NCBI RefSeq assembly: GCF_000429685.1
Contig: NZ_AUCI01000014.1
Coordinates: 1 to 64,000, forward strand
Direction of reading: 5' to 3'
Length of the DNA: 64,000 bases
From: Salibacterium aidingense DSM 18341
Lineage (GTDB): Bacteria > Bacillota > Bacilli > Bacillales > Marinococcaceae
Position numbers and translations under genes: made by a program. Below, piece by piece: positions 1 through 9,169 of the stretch (position 1 is its first letter; each line of letters starts with the position of its first letter). Below the pieces are notes generated by a model. The model was not told the origin of the DNA, did no database searches, and saw nothing but the letters and a program-made list of their open reading frames with translations.

Positions 1-5
1 GGGTT

Positions 6-13
6 CCTCCTTT
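6..13 (-). promoter_or_regulatory. ribosome binding site of a gene starting left of the window
   Basis: On the minus strand this reads AAAGGAGG, a near-perfect Shine-Dalgarno sequence, five bases before the window edge. A leftward gene therefore probably starts just outside. From the B. subtilis gene order (pyrG beside ywjG) CTP synthase is the best guess, but nothing of its coding sequence is visible. Confidence 0.5.
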
Positions 14-93
14 TGATGAATTTTCGTGTTATTTCAAAGGGTACCCTACCTTTTTTTATGCTTTCAAGTCTTACACAAAATATTTTACGTCAT

Positions 94-240
94 CCCTTTT
101 GAAGGGGGAAGCGGACATTTGTGCCGTTATTTCCCCTTTTCAGCGTAAAAGAAGCGCTCCACAGCCCGGATAGCGGAACAAATGTCCGAAAACGCTGTCA
201 CAGGCCAGTTATTCCGCCATTTAAAGGAATAAATGTCCGC
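94..240. repeat. dispersed intergenic repeat family A, full-length copy A1
   Basis: The most complete copy of an element with related segments near 24.7 kb and 41.9 kb. It holds CGGACATTTGT at 112-122, the exact inverted partner ACAAATGTCCG at 178-188 and a third ATAAATGTCCG at 229-239. Bases 94-188 align along their length with copy A2, and about 152-240 with copy A3. It fills most of the 350-base space left of ywjG. I see no convincing protein in it; the 118-codon frame crossing it looks incidental. Confidence 0.75.
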
Positions 241-352
241 AAGAGACTCCGCCCTGGAGCTGCCTTTCTCTATCTCCCATCAGCACGAAATCGTCCTCCG
301 GTATCCTTATCGGGACGCCACGAAAAAGGTTCCGCTTGTAGTTCTGTCTATG

Positions 353-874
353 TCACCCCAACTCATCAAGCATTTCTTTCATATTTAGGAAAAGGAGTTG
401 TCCGGCAAAAAGGGTGCACAGAGCGGAAGGATCCCCGGTCCGCTCCCCATTTTCATCAGGAACAATGCCCCCCTTAACATGAGTCTGCAGCCAGACATCG
501 GTAGGTTCAAGAGTGATGCTGAGGTCTTCTTCCGGAAAAGGAGCCACGATGACAACCGGCACTTCCTGATGCATGAGAGGTTCGAGAACGGCTGTTAATT
601 GTCTTTTTTCCCCGGGACCGGCCAATAAGAGCACCCGGTCTGCCGCGGCAGGTGGTTCTTCCGAATAGGGCGTGAAATACCACGTGTTTTCCGGAGCGTC
701 AGGATGAGAGGCCAATATGGAAGCAATTCCTTCTAAGGAAGAAGTGCTGTAAATCAACAGCCTTCCTGCCCCTCCAGGTCCTTGTGCCAAAAGCCTGGCG
801 CCGTTTTCTACGGCCTCTTCCTCTGCTAAAATGTTTTGAAAAGCCCCCTGCAGTTGAGTAGCGAATATTTTCAC
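353..874 (-). CDS. ywjG: DUF2529 protein YwjG
   Basis: A 173-residue cytoplasmic protein recognised as the DUF2529/YwjG family, which sits between pyrG and spo0F in Bacillus. The fold suggested by the sequence is a sugar-isomerase (SIS)-like alpha/beta domain: an early segment near residues 38-46 (LLIYSTSSL) and a later one near 80-84 (LLLAG) resemble the beta strands of that fold. No catalytic residues are known to me and no reaction is assigned. It is divergent from spo0F. The start is the ATG at 874 with AAAGGCGGG upstream on the minus strand. Family assignment is firm from sequence plus context; molecular role is unknown. Confidence 0.85.
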   Translation of the reverse strand: MKIFATQLQGAFQNILAEEEAVENGARLLAQGPGGAGRLLIYSTSSLEGIASILASHPDAPENTWYFTPYSEEPPAAADRVLLLAGPGEKRQLTAVLEPLMHQEVPVVIVAPFPEEDLSITLEPTDVWLQTHVKGGIVPDENGERTGDPSALCTLFAGQLLFLNMKEMLDELG

Positions 875-1058
875 ACGGTTTCCCGCCTTTCTGGAATCTT
901 TTAGGTATATGGTAAACGAGATTGTTCCTGCTGTAAAAAATGAAAAATACAGGGGCGGAGAAGGAAAAAAGATGCTAAATATGGAACCAGTATAGACATG
1001 AGAAAATGAGCGGCATACAGAAAAAGACGGTTTCTAGAGAAAAAGGGGGAAGGTTCAG

Positions 1059-1421
1059 ATGAAAAAGATATTGATAGTAGATGACCAGTATGGAATAAGG
1101 GTGTTATTACAGGAGATCCTGCAAAAAGACGGGCATGAAATTTTACAGGCCTCTAATGGAGTGCAGGCTCTGGATTTATTGGAGGAAGAGGATCCGGATC
1201 TCTTGCTGCTTGATATGAAAATCCCGGGGATGGATGGTGTGGAAATCTTACAGCAGCGTTCCGAACGCCAACTTGCCCCGGATACAATGGTTATCCTAAT
1301 GACGGCATACGGAGAGCTGAGCATGATGAAAGAAGCGGAAAACCTCGGGGCTGCTTCGTATATTTCCAAACCTTTTGATATTGATCAAGTCAGAGAAGAA
1401 ATTCATAAGTATCTCACCTAA
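1059..1421 (+). CDS. spo0F: sporulation phosphorelay response regulator Spo0F
   Basis: Single-domain receiver (120 aa) that takes phosphate from sporulation kinases and passes it to Spo0B in the phosphorelay leading to Spo0A. The acidic pocket Asp8-Asp9, the phospho-acceptor Asp52 (in LLLDMKIPGMDG), the switch Thr82 and Lys104 (SKPFD) are all present, and there is no output domain. The MKIPGMDG and MTAYGE segments are nearly identical to B. subtilis Spo0F. Start ATG at 1059 follows AAAGGGGGAAGG. An AGGAAAA sequence at 962-968 could be part of a sigma-H -35 element, as expected for spo0F, but its -10 partner is poor so I do not list it. Confidence 0.97.
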   Translation: MKKILIVDDQYGIRVLLQEILQKDGHEILQASNGVQALDLLEEEDPDLLLLDMKIPGMDGVEILQQRSERQLAPDTMVILMTAYGELSMMKEAENLGAASYISKPFDIDQVREEIHKYLT

Positions 1422-1539
1422 AAAAACTGGAAAATTTCTTCCTTTCAGCACGAACCCTGCAGAAAAAAGAATGAAAGCGATAACGTGGCGGCAGTGCCAT
1501 AACTTTTACCCGGGGGGCGGATGAAAATCTGTTATTATA

Positions 1540-1548
1540 TGCTATAAT
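1540..1548 (+). promoter_or_regulatory. extended -10 promoter for fbaA
   Basis: TGC followed by TATAAT (1543-1548) forms an extended -10 element 160 bases ahead of fbaA. No good -35 hexamer lies 17 bases upstream, which is acceptable for extended -10 promoters. The rest of the 288-base spo0F-fbaA gap shows no gene. Confidence 0.55.
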
Positions 1549-1709
1549 GAAGCAAGGAACTAATGGGAGATCGTTGTTTTGTGCCTTGTTACATATAACA
1601 TTGCCGGAGAGGTTCCGCATGGAACAGAATATCGCGTCGTACTACGAGGTACGCTGCTGGGAGATCTACCTCCATTTAGTCCCAATGTCAACGGAAGGAG
1701 GGCTTTGTC

Positions 1710-2573
1710 ATGCCGCTGGTATCGATGAAAGAGATGCTGGACGAGGCAAAAGCAAACCACTATGCGATAGGCCAGTATAATTTGAATAATATGGAGTTTA
1801 TCCAAGCGATTCTGCAGGCGGCCGAAGAAGAAAAATCTCCGCTGATCTGCGGAGTATCAGAGGGAGCTGCCCGCTATATGGGTGGTTTTAAACCAGTAGT
1901 GGATATGGTAGAAACGTTTATGGAAGCCTACAATATAACGATACCTGCTGCCATTCATCTGGATCACGGCTCTAGTTTTGAGAAGTGTGTGGAAGCGATC
2001 CGTGCCGGTTTCACCTCTGTTATGATTGATGGTTCCCATTATCCGCTGGAAGAAAATATTGCGTTAACAAAGCGTGTGGTGGAAGTCGCTCATTCCGTCG
2101 GAGTGTCTGTCGAAGCAGAACTTGGACGAATCGGCGGTCAGGAAGACGACGTTGTGGTGGAAAATGCAGAAGAAACGTATGCGATTCCGTCCGAATGTAA
2201 GCAGCTGGTCGAACAGACTGGAGTAGACTGCTTTGCTCCTGCCCTTGGTTCGGTTCATGGCCCTTATAAAGGCGAACCCAATCTTGGATTCGACCGTATG
2301 AAAGAAATTGACAGCTTTGCAGGTGTTCCGCTTGTACTGCATGGAGGTACAGGTATTCCTGCCGGTGATGTGCAGAAAGCAATCGGCTTTGGCCATGCTA
2401 AAATCAATGTGAATACGGAAAGCCAAATTTCCTCGGCCGCAGCTGTTCGCAAGACACTGGAGCAAAAGCCGGAACTTTATGACCCGCGCAAATACATGGG
2501 TCCTGCCCGGGATGCAGTAAAAGAAACCGTTCAGGCGAAAATGCGTGAATTCGGTTCTTCCAATCGTGTGTAA
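1710..2573 (+). CDS. fbaA: class II fructose-1,6-bisphosphate aldolase
   Basis: Zinc-dependent aldolase (287 aa) splitting fructose 1,6-bisphosphate into dihydroxyacetone phosphate and glyceraldehyde 3-phosphate in glycolysis, and the reverse in gluconeogenesis. The HLDHGS motif (His83, Asp85, His86) supplies a zinc ligand and the catalytic aspartate. Further zinc-site histidines lie in GSVHGPYKG and [10 protein letters not shown], and the phosphate-binding NVNTE segment is present. The start ATG follows GGAAGGAGGG. It has its own promoter and is closed by a hairpin at about 2595-2649. Position between spo0F and transaldolase matches B. subtilis fbaA. Confidence 0.97.
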   Translation: MPLVSMKEMLDEAKANHYAIGQYNLNNMEFIQAILQAAEEEKSPLICGVSEGAARYMGGFKPVVDMVETFMEAYNITIPAAIHLDHGSSFEKCVEAIRAGFTSVMIDGSHYPLEENIALTKRVVEVAHSVGVSVEAELGRIGGQEDDVVVENAEETYAIPSECKQLVEQTGVDCFAPALGSVHGPYKGEPNLGFDRMKEIDSFAGVPLVLHGGTGIPAGDVQKAIGFGHAKINVNTESQISSAAAVRKTLEQKPELYDPRKYMGPARDAVKETVQAKMREFGSSNRV

Positions 2574-2594
2574 CAGCCGCTGTAAGAAGTGAAA

Positions 2595-2649
2595 AAGGAA
2601 GAGTTAATAGTGCCATTCGACAGGAGTGGACCTGTTAACTCTTTCCTTT
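2595..2649 (+). terminator. terminator after fbaA
   Basis: AAAGGAAGAGTTAA and TTAACTCTTTCCTTT form a long stem with one bulge and a large loop, ending in a T-rich stretch, 20 bases after the fbaA stop. Confidence 0.6.
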
Positions 2650-2735
2650 ATCCCGGTGCCGATTGTCCATGCCCGCACTTCTGTGAGCGGGAAATAACGG
2701 GAAGCTAACTTTACGAAAAAAAGGGAGGGCCACCT

Positions 2736-3374
2736 ATGAAGTTTTTCATTGATTCAGCAAACATGGAACAGATCAAGGAAGCCCATGATCTGGGAATTTT
2801 ATCTGGAGTCACCACCAATCCCAGTCTGGTAGCGAAAGAAGGCGCTGATTTTCAGGAAAGGCTGAAAGAGATCACAAGTCTGGTGAAAGGTTCCGTGAGC
2901 GCAGAAGTTATTTCCACCCAGGCAGACGGCATGCTTGCAGAAGGGCGGGAACTGGCTCAGGTTGCCCCCAATATAACTGTAAAAGTCCCTATGACTGAAG
3001 AAGGTTTGAAAGCGGTTAAGGTGTTCTCCGAAGAGAATATTAAAACAAACGTAACCCTTGTATTTTCTGCAGTTCAGGCCCTGCTGGCTGCAAGAGCGGG
3101 AGCTTCGTATGTATCTCCTTTTTTGGGCCGGCTGGACGACATAGGGCATAACGGTCTCGAGCTGATCAGCGAAATTTCCGGCATTTTCAACGAACACGAT
3201 ATTGCAGCGGAAATTATTGCCGCCTCAATCCGCCATCCCCTGCATGTATCGGAATCAGCGAAAAGAGGAGCTCATATTGCCACTCTTCCTTTAAATGTGA
3301 TTCAGCAGCTCGTCAAACATCCATTGACAGATCAGGGAATTGAGAAATTTTTAAGCGATTGGGAGAACCGCTGA
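2736..3374 (+). CDS. tal: transaldolase / fructose-6-phosphate aldolase-like protein
   Basis: Short-type transaldolase (212 aa) of the TalC/FSA subfamily, equivalent to B. subtilis YwjH. It would transfer dihydroxyacetone units between sugar phosphates in the pentose phosphate pathway. The N-terminal [13 protein letters not shown], the TTNPSL segment and NITVKVPMT, whose Lys forms the Schiff base with substrate, are all clear. Length is typical for this compact subfamily. Sequence alone does not separate true transaldolase from fructose-6-phosphate aldolase. The start follows AAGGGAGGG. It is placed between fbaA and murZ as in B. subtilis. Confidence 0.93.
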   Translation: MKFFIDSANMEQIKEAHDLGILSGVTTNPSLVAKEGADFQERLKEITSLVKGSVSAEVISTQADGMLAEGRELAQVAPNITVKVPMTEEGLKAVKVFSEENIKTNVTLVFSAVQALLAARAGASYVSPFLGRLDDIGHNGLELISEISGIFNEHDIAAEIIAASIRHPLHVSESAKRGAHIATLPLNVIQQLVKHPLTDQGIEKFLSDWENR

Positions 3375-3398
3375 TTTTTCACCGAATAAAACGCGAGG

Positions 3399-3422
3399 GA
3401 TAGACCCTCTGGAGGGTCTATC
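3399..3422 (+). terminator. hairpin after the transaldolase gene
   Basis: A perfect inverted repeat, GATAGACCCTC and GAGGGTCTATC, separated by two bases. The following stretch (TGCTTCTG) is only moderately T-rich, so it may be a weak terminator. Confidence 0.6.
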
Positions 3423-3509
3423 TGCTTCTGATATTGTCTATACTAAAGAATATCCCTCTTACGATCGGATAATGACATCACAAGACAAAGGATGAGGAAG
3501 TGAACGCTC

Positions 3510-4796
3510 ATGGAAAAGTTGATGGTTGAAGGAGGACATCCTTTATATGGAAGCATACATATCAGCGGCGCTAAAAACAGCGCAGTAGCGTTGATCCCCG
3601 CAGCTATCCTGGCGGATTCAAACGTCTCGATAGAAAACCTTCCTAAGATCTCTGATGTAGAAACACTGGCTTCCTTATTGGAGGACATTGGGGGTTCTGT
3701 AACATATGACGGGACCCTTATGAGTATTGACCCCCGCAGTATCATTCCAATGCCGCTTCCAAACGGTAGAGTAAAAACGCTTCGTGCTTCCTACTATATG
3801 ATGGGGGCGATGCTGGGTAAGTTTAAACGGGCCGCCATCGGCCTCCCCGGGGGATGTAACTTAGGACCCCGTCCGATTGACCAGCATATCAAGGGGTTTG
3901 AAGCATTAGGAGCGAAAGTGACAAATGAGCATGGGGCCATTTACCTGCGTGCGGAGAAGCTGACCGGAGCCCGTATTTACCTTGATGTTGTCAGTGTTGG
4001 AGCAACGATCAATATTATGCTGGCAGCGGTGAAAGCAGAAGGACGGACCACCATCGAAAATGCAGCAAAAGAACCCGAGATTATTGACGTAGCTACCCTG
4101 TTGACAAGCATGGGCGCGAAAATAAAAGGGGTCGGAACAAATGTTATACGGATAGACGGGGTTAAAGAATTAAATGGGTGTGCTCATTCTATCATCCCGG
4201 ACAGAATTGAAGCCGGCACCTACATGATTGCAGCAGCTGCTATGGGAAAAGAAGTACTAATCAACAATATCATTCCCGACCACTTGGAATCTCTTATGGC
4301 AAAGCTTCGGGAAATGGGAGTTAACATTGAAACAAAAGATGAACAGATGAGAATCGGCACGTCTCCCGAGCTGGCTAGCGTTGATATAAAAACCCTGGTT
4401 TATCCGGGTTTTGCCACGGATCTGCAGCAGCCGGTTACCGCCTTGTTAACAAGAGCGCAGGGGACAAGTGTAGTAACGGATACGATCTACACGGCAAGGT
4501 TTAAGCATGTAGATGAACTGCGCCGGATGGGGGCAGAGATTAAGGTGGAAGGCCGATCTGCCTTAATTCATGGAAAGGCCTCCCTTCAAGGGGCTAAGGT
4601 AAAAGCAAGTGATCTTCGAGCTGGTGCTGCCCTGGTTGTAGCAGCATTGATGGCAGAAGGTGTGACGGAAATTACAGGGTTGGAGCATATTGACCGGGGT
4701 TATGAAGACCTGGAGGATAAATTATTGGCGCTGGGCGCCAGGGTATGGAGAGAAGAGCTTACGACAGAAGAAATAGACCAAGTAAAAAGTTCGTAA
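3510..4796 (+). CDS. murZ: UDP-N-acetylglucosamine 1-carboxyvinyltransferase, second paralogue
   Basis: MurA-family enzyme (428 aa) that moves enolpyruvate from phosphoenolpyruvate to UDP-GlcNAc, the first committed step of peptidoglycan synthesis. The active-site cysteine is Cys116 in [11 protein letters not shown], and the Lys22-Asn23 pair (GAKNS) is present. The position between transaldolase and glpX identifies it as the B. subtilis murAB/murZ orthologue. A second copy (murA) lies at 37650-38978. The two differ around the catalytic loop: GGCNLGPRP here, GGCAIGSRP there. The start ATG has GAGGAAGTG upstream. It is followed after 18 bases by glpX, so the two may be cotranscribed. Confidence 0.96.
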   Translation: MEKLMVEGGHPLYGSIHISGAKNSAVALIPAAILADSNVSIENLPKISDVETLASLLEDIGGSVTYDGTLMSIDPRSIIPMPLPNGRVKTLRASYYMMGAMLGKFKRAAIGLPGGCNLGPRPIDQHIKGFEALGAKVTNEHGAIYLRAEKLTGARIYLDVVSVGATINIMLAAVKAEGRTTIENAAKEPEIIDVATLLTSMGAKIKGVGTNVIRIDGVKELNGCAHSIIPDRIEAGTYMIAAAAMGKEVLINNIIPDHLESLMAKLREMGVNIETKDEQMRIGTSPELASVDIKTLVYPGFATDLQQPVTALLTRAQGTSVVTDTIYTARFKHVDELRRMGAEIKVEGRSALIHGKASLQGAKVKASDLRAGAALVVAALMAEGVTEITGLEHIDRGYEDLEDKLLALGARVWREELTTEEIDQVKSS

Positions 4797-4814
4797 TTTT
4801 GGGAGGGGAAACTG

Positions 4815-5780
4815 TTGGAAAGAAGTTTATCAATGGAACTGGTACGTGTTACAGAAGCAGCGGCTTTATCCTCAGCACGCTGGATGGGACGTGGAAAAAA
4901 AGAAGAAGCCGATGATGCTGCCACAAGTGCGATGAGAGATGTTTTTGACACCATCCCCATGAAAGGGACGGTCGTGATCGGAGAAGGAGAAAAAGATGAA
5001 GCACCGATGCTTTATATTGGTGAAAAATTAGGGACCGGCTTCGGCCCGAGAGTAGATGTAGCGGTGGATCCGGTGGAAGGTACCGATATCGTAGCCACCG
5101 GCATGGAAAACGCCCTTACTGTCATTGCCGTTGCTGATCAGGGATGTCTCCTGAACGCACCGGACATGTATATGGAAAAGATCGCGGTTGGGGCGGAAGC
5201 TGTCGGTAAAATTGATATAGATGCCCCGGTACTTGATAATCTGCAGGCGGTAGCCAAAGCGAAAGGCAAAGATGTGGAGGATGTCGTTGTTACGATGTTA
5301 AATCGTGAGCGTCATGCCAGCTTGGTTCAAGAGGTACGGGATGCAGGTGCCAGGATCAAGTTTATTCAGGCAGGCGATGTGGCCGCGGCTATTAATACAG
5401 CATTTGATGAAACCGGCATTGATATTCTGCTTGGTTCCGGCGGGGCACCGGAAGGCGTTCTCTCAGCCGTTGGATTGAAATGTCTGGGAGGCGAACAACA
5501 GGGCAAACTGCTCCCCAAAGACGAACCAGAACGGATCCGCTGTGAACAGATGGGAATTGCTGATGTTTCACGGGTGCTGTATATGGAAGATATGGTGGGA
5601 GGAGACGATGCAATCTTTGCAGCCACCGGGGTTACGGACGGCGGCCTGCTGCAGGGTGTCCACTACAAAGGGGCCAATGCGACGACTCAGTCCCTTGTAA
5701 TGAGGGCTCAGTCGGGGACCGTGAGATTTGTAGACGGCACCCATAATGTAAAGAAAAAGCCGGAATTTGTGATCAAGTAA
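4815..5780 (+). CDS. glpX: class II fructose-1,6-bisphosphatase
   Basis: GlpX-type phosphatase (321 aa) that hydrolyses fructose 1,6-bisphosphate to fructose 6-phosphate in gluconeogenesis. Metal-binding features are visible: [12 protein letters not shown], and [13 protein letters not shown] with its Asp/Glu cluster. The lithium-sensitive phosphatase fold is implied by these motifs. The best start is TTG at 4815, six bases after GGGAGGGG. An ATG at 4833 is possible but has no comparable ribosome binding site. It follows murZ by 18 bases and ends at a strong terminator (5798-5833). Confidence 0.95.
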   Translation: MERSLSMELVRVTEAAALSSARWMGRGKKEEADDAATSAMRDVFDTIPMKGTVVIGEGEKDEAPMLYIGEKLGTGFGPRVDVAVDPVEGTDIVATGMENALTVIAVADQGCLLNAPDMYMEKIAVGAEAVGKIDIDAPVLDNLQAVAKAKGKDVEDVVVTMLNRERHASLVQEVRDAGARIKFIQAGDVAAAINTAFDETGIDILLGSGGAPEGVLSAVGLKCLGGEQQGKLLPKDEPERIRCEQMGIADVSRVLYMEDMVGGDDAIFAATGVTDGGLLQGVHYKGANATTQSLVMRAQSGTVRFVDGTHNVKKKPEFVIK

Positions 5781-5797
5781 CCAACGGAGTTCAGCGG

Positions 5798-5833
5798 AAA
5801 AACTGCTTTTCATCCCGGGAAAGCAGTTTTTTC
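5798..5833 (+). terminator. terminator after glpX
   Basis: AAAACTGCTTT and AAAGCAGTTTT flank an 11-base loop, followed by TTCTC. This is a strong intrinsic terminator for the murZ-glpX unit. Confidence 0.85.
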
Positions 5834-6124
5834 TCTGTAAGAATAGACACGATTCTTTGTTATTTCCCAGAATTCATTGTTGCTATTCCAGGAAAAACGT
5901 GTTTACAATATGTGATAGACGGGAAATATAGAATGATAAAGTCAACCCCCCTCTCATGAATATTTTGGATCCGGGTCTTTTTATGGCGCGGGCCGCTGCC
6001 CCCACCCCAAAGAGCAAAAGGTTATCCATATAAAGATGAAAACTCCTATCTATTATCGATTCACAGGAAGGAAAGAAACATAGATGAATATTGATTTCAC
6101 ATTGCAGAAAAGTGGTGACGTTGA
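5834..6124 (+). other. leader region of rho
   Basis: About 290 bases without a gene between the glpX terminator and rho. It is mostly AT-rich, with one GC- and C-rich island near 5985-6005. rho messages in other bacteria carry long autoregulated leaders. I see no clear promoter or hairpin to define one here. Confidence 0.3.
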
Positions 6125-7405
6125 TTGAGTGTTAACTTAGCGGAATTAGAAAATAAAACGCTGAAGGAATTATATGCTCTGGCCAAAGAGTATAAAGTTT
6201 CCTATTATAGCAAATTAACAAAACGAGAGTTGATCTTTGCTATTTTAAAAGGCCAGGCAGAAAAAGACGGATATATGTTTATGGAAGGAATTCTGGAAAT
6301 TATTCAGACCGAAGGATATGGATTTCTCCGGCCTATCAATTACCTCCCCAGCTCGGAGGATATTTATATATCGGCCTCTCAGATCCGGCGGTTTGATTTA
6401 AGAAATGGAGATAAGGTATCTGGTAAAGTCCGTCCTCCCAAGGATTCTGAACGCTATCACGGACTGTTGATGGTGGAAGCAGTCAACGGGGATGACCCGG
6501 ATTCTTCCAAAGAACGCCCTCATTTTCCTGCCCTTACACCACTTTATCCGGAACACAGAATGAATTTGGAAAATAAACCGGGACGAGCCGGCACTCGCAT
6601 TATGGATATGGTCACTCCTGTCGGGTTTGGCCAGCGCGGCCTTATTGTCGCCCAGCCTAAGGCAGGGAAGACCTCTTTGCTGAAAGAAGTCGCAAACAGT
6701 ATCACGGAGAATCATCCTGATACGGAATTAATTGTGCTTCTTATCGATGAACGCCCGGAAGAAGTAACTGATATTGAACGATCGGTAGATGGGGATATTG
6801 CCAGTTCCACCTTTGATGAAGTGCCGGAGAATCACATAAAAGTTTCGGAGCTTGTATTGGAGCGGGCTATGAGGCTTGTCGAGCACAAGAAAGATGTGGT
6901 TATTTTAATGGACAGTATTACACGCCTGGCACGGGCTTATAACCTAGTCATTCCGCCAAGCGGCCGAACCCTCTCCGGCGGGATAGACCCAGCTGCCCTG
7001 CATCGCCCAAAACGCTTTTTTGGGGCAGCGCGGAACATTGAGGAAGGCGGAAGCCTGACCATTTTAGCCACCGCATTGGTGGAAACCGGGTCCCGCATGG
7101 ATGATGTTATCTATGAAGAGTTTAAAGGTACCGGCAATATGGAACTTCATCTGGACCGCCGCCTTGCGGAACGCCGCATTTTCCCGGCCATCGACATCCG
7201 CCGTTCCAGTACGAGAAAAGAAGAACTTCTGCTCTCCAAGGAACATCTCGAAAACCTATGGGCGATGCGTAAAACGATGAATGATTCCCCGGACTTTATC
7301 GATCACTTTATCCGCAAAGTCAAGCAGACGAAAACCAACGATGAATTTTTTGAAGAACTGGAAAAAGATAAGCAGAAAGGAAGAACAGCAAACCGGCGCG
7401 CCTGA
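6125..7405 (+). CDS. rho: transcription termination factor Rho
   Basis: Hexameric RNA-dependent ATPase/translocase (426 aa) that ends transcription. In order: an N-terminal helical Rho_N domain (to about 48), a cold-shock-like RNA-binding domain (about 50-125, with GYGFLRP and DIYIS), then the RecA-like ATPase. Walker A is [11 protein letters not shown], Walker B lies in [14 protein letters not shown], and the secondary RNA-binding loop is near [10 protein letters not shown]. Start is the TTG at 6125 behind GTGGTGA, a weak signal that suits an autoregulated gene. Neighbours glpX and rpmE are as in B. subtilis. Confidence 0.97.
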   Translation: MSVNLAELENKTLKELYALAKEYKVSYYSKLTKRELIFAILKGQAEKDGYMFMEGILEIIQTEGYGFLRPINYLPSSEDIYISASQIRRFDLRNGDKVSGKVRPPKDSERYHGLLMVEAVNGDDPDSSKERPHFPALTPLYPEHRMNLENKPGRAGTRIMDMVTPVGFGQRGLIVAQPKAGKTSLLKEVANSITENHPDTELIVLLIDERPEEVTDIERSVDGDIASSTFDEVPENHIKVSELVLERAMRLVEHKKDVVILMDSITRLARAYNLVIPPSGRTLSGGIDPAALHRPKRFFGAARNIEEGGSLTILATALVETGSRMDDVIYEEFKGTGNMELHLDRRLAERRIFPAIDIRRSSTRKEELLLSKEHLENLWAMRKTMNDSPDFIDHFIRKVKQTKTNDEFFEELEKDKQKGRTANRRA

Positions 7406-7424
7406 TGGAAAGTGAAAGAAGTGG

Positions 7425-7453
7425 TTGAAAAAAACCAGTGCGCTTGTTATAAT
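7425..7453 (+). promoter_or_regulatory. sigma-A promoter for rpmE2
   Basis: TTGAAA (7425-7430), a 17-base spacer, and TATAAT (7448-7453), just downstream of rho and 118 bases ahead of the L31 gene. Hexamers and spacing are close to consensus. Confidence 0.8.
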
Positions 7454-7570
7454 CTCGTTATGTGTGACATCAAACTCTGACGAATGGATAGAGTGTATGC
7501 CGACAGAGAGCCGGATAGATACGATCATTCCGGCTGCTTTGCACCATCAGAGCAAAAGGAGTGAAAACAA

Positions 7571-7816
7571 ATGAAACAAGATATCCATCCGGATTTCCAG
7601 AAAGTCGTATTCCTGGATACAAGTACAGGCTTCAAATTTTTGAGTGGTTCTACCAAATCCTCCGATGAAACGATTGAGTGGGAAGACGGTAATACGTATC
7701 CGCTGCTGAAAGTAGAGATCAGCTCCGACTCCCATCCGTTTTACACTGGAAAACAGAAGATGGCAGATGCGGGCGGACGCATCGACCGTTTCAAGAAGAA
7801 ATACAACCTCGATTAA
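7571..7816 (+). CDS. rpmE2: 50S ribosomal protein L31 type B (zinc-free)
   Basis: An 81-residue L31 that bridges the ribosomal subunits at the central protuberance. It starts [16 protein letters not shown] and ends [13 protein letters not shown], as type B L31 does, and has no cysteine at all, so it lacks the Cys zinc site of type A L31. In B. subtilis the rho-tdk interval holds the zinc-containing type A gene rpmE, while the type B gene (ytiA) lies elsewhere under Zur control. Here it has a consensus sigma-A promoter and I see no evident Zur box. The start ATG follows AAAGGAGTG; a strong terminator follows. Confidence 0.95.
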   Translation: MKQDIHPDFQKVVFLDTSTGFKFLSGSTKSSDETIEWEDGNTYPLLKVEISSDSHPFYTGKQKMADAGGRIDRFKKKYNLD

Positions 7817-7824
7817 TAGGTTCG

Positions 7825-7860
7825 AACAGGCAGGGGACCACCTCTCTTGCCTGTTTTTTT
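7825..7860 (+). terminator. terminator after rpmE2
   Basis: AACAGGCA and TGCCTGTT form a perfect stem followed by a run of T. Confidence 0.88.
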
Positions 7861-8091
7861 ATGAAATGAAGCCAGCGTGAAAGCGGCCTGCGGCCTGATA
7901 CGTCTTCTTCGGCCATGCATTAATTAAAAGAAGACAGCGTGATATTTTTCATGCCGGGCTTAAGGAGAGAAGGAGAAACAAGCAGCGGCGCGCAGCAGAA
8001 ATACATAGAAAAAAGGACCTATTGATTACATAATGGAATTCGGAGAAAATAATAAAAAGACACATAACGGGATGTAGTAAGGGGAACGAAT

Positions 8092-8712
8092 ATGTATATG
8101 GTTAGAAAAGAGGGCTGGATGGAAGTCATCTGCGGCAGCATGTTTTCCGGCAAATCAGAGGAACTCATCCGCCGGATCCGCCGGGCGGCTTATGGAAATT
8201 TAAACGTGGTAGTATTTAAACCGGCGCTGGATGACCGATACAGTGAAGAAGAAGTTGTTTCACATAATGGAACGAAAATCTGGGCGAAGGCCGTGGCTCA
8301 TTCGGGAGATATTGCTCCCATGCTGGAAGACGGGGTGCAGATGGTGGCAGTAGATGAAGCCCAGTTTTTTGACAAGGAGATTGTGGCGGTGGCTCAGCAG
8401 CTGGCAGATGACGGTATTCGTGTCGTACTCGCGGGGCTGGACCAGGATTTCCGGGGAGAACCATTTACCCAGGTGCAGGAACTGATGGCTGTAGCCGAAG
8501 AAGTAACAAAATTGCAGGCGGTCTGTCCGTGCTGCGGCTCGCCGGCTTCCCGGACGCAGCGTCTGATAGAAGGGCGTCCCGCTCATTTTGAGGATGAAAT
8601 CATACTCGTCGGAGCGGACGAAGCCTATGAGCCCCGCTGCCGCCACTGTCACGAAGTCCCCGGCAAACCAGAACCCGGGCGCTCTGTTGTCAAAAAACAA
8701 AAATCGGGATAA
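8092..8712 (+). CDS. tdk: thymidine kinase
   Basis: Type II thymidine kinase (206 aa) phosphorylating thymidine to dTMP in nucleotide salvage. The P-loop is [14 protein letters not shown] (residues about 15-28), the catalytic/Walker B segment is VAVDEAQFF, and the lasso-domain zinc site uses CPCC and CRHCH. The ATG at 8092 is used because AAGGGG lies just upstream and B. subtilis Tdk also begins with an MY..[14 protein letters not shown] arrangement. The C-terminal tail is lysine-rich. It stands alone between two terminators. The 230 bases upstream hold no recognisable gene. Confidence 0.96.
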   Translation: MYMVRKEGWMEVICGSMFSGKSEELIRRIRRAAYGNLNVVVFKPALDDRYSEEEVVSHNGTKIWAKAVAHSGDIAPMLEDGVQMVAVDEAQFFDKEIVAVAQQLADDGIRVVLAGLDQDFRGEPFTQVQELMAVAEEVTKLQAVCPCCGSPASRTQRLIEGRPAHFEDEIILVGADEAYEPRCRHCHEVPGKPEPGRSVVKKQKSG

Positions 8713-8715
8713 CCA

Positions 8716-8750
8716 AAACTTCCGCTGCGGCATACAGCGGAAGTTTTTTT
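8716..8750 (+). terminator. terminator after tdk
   Basis: AAACTTCCGCTG and CAGCGGAAGTTT form a perfect 12-base stem around a 7-base loop, followed by TTTT. Confidence 0.9.
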
Positions 8751-9108
8751 GATAGGAGGGACAGGGAAGGGCGCTAATGGCTGTCCTTTAAAAGGAGGGA
8801 GGACGGGAAAATCTAAGCGCCCGGAAAAAATGATCAATAAATCAATTTGAAAGATATTTGGCGAACCGTCTGTCTGTGACAATCCCATTTTCGAAAATAG
8901 TTGGAAAAAGTAACGCTTAGAACGTGCGTTGGCATCCCTTTTAGTCACAGGATTCTCAATAGGGATGGTTAACCCCAAGTTAATCGTCACCACGACAGCT
9001 GTTAAGGGAAATTGTCATTCTTAGCAAGTGCAGTGCGGGAATTCACTGAAGAAAACGGCGTCCTGTTAAATATAATATCTGTGGGAAAATGGCAGAATGA
9101 AATATTTT
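8751..9108. other. intergenic region before the ECF sigma cassette
   Basis: About 360 bases without a supported gene. The minus-strand 114-codon frame running into tdk has no ribosome binding site or recognisable protein. It marks the left border of the accessory block and may contain decayed sequence; I see no repeat of the other families here. Confidence 0.3.
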
Positions 9109-9135
9109 TGTTACGTTTTGCTGAATCTCCACGTC
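9109..9135 (+). promoter_or_regulatory. candidate ECF-sigma autoregulatory promoter
   Basis: TGTTAC (9109-9114), a 17-base spacer, and CGTC (9132-9135) resemble the TGTAAC-N16/17-CGTC promoters of Bacillus ECF sigma factors SigX and SigM. It sits 35 bases before the ECF gene start, where an autoregulatory promoter is expected. Confidence 0.6.
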
Positions 9136-9169
9136 TCACAAGGAGAACATGAAAAACGGAGGGACTGTG

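Noticed and set aside
961-990. Sigma-H promoter before spo0F
   Set aside because: An AGGAAAA -35 is present but the expected GAAT -10 is poor; kept only as a remark in the spo0F entry.
8649-8993. 114-codon minus-strand frame running into tdk
   Set aside because: It has no ribosome binding site, crosses the tdk terminator and matches no known family.
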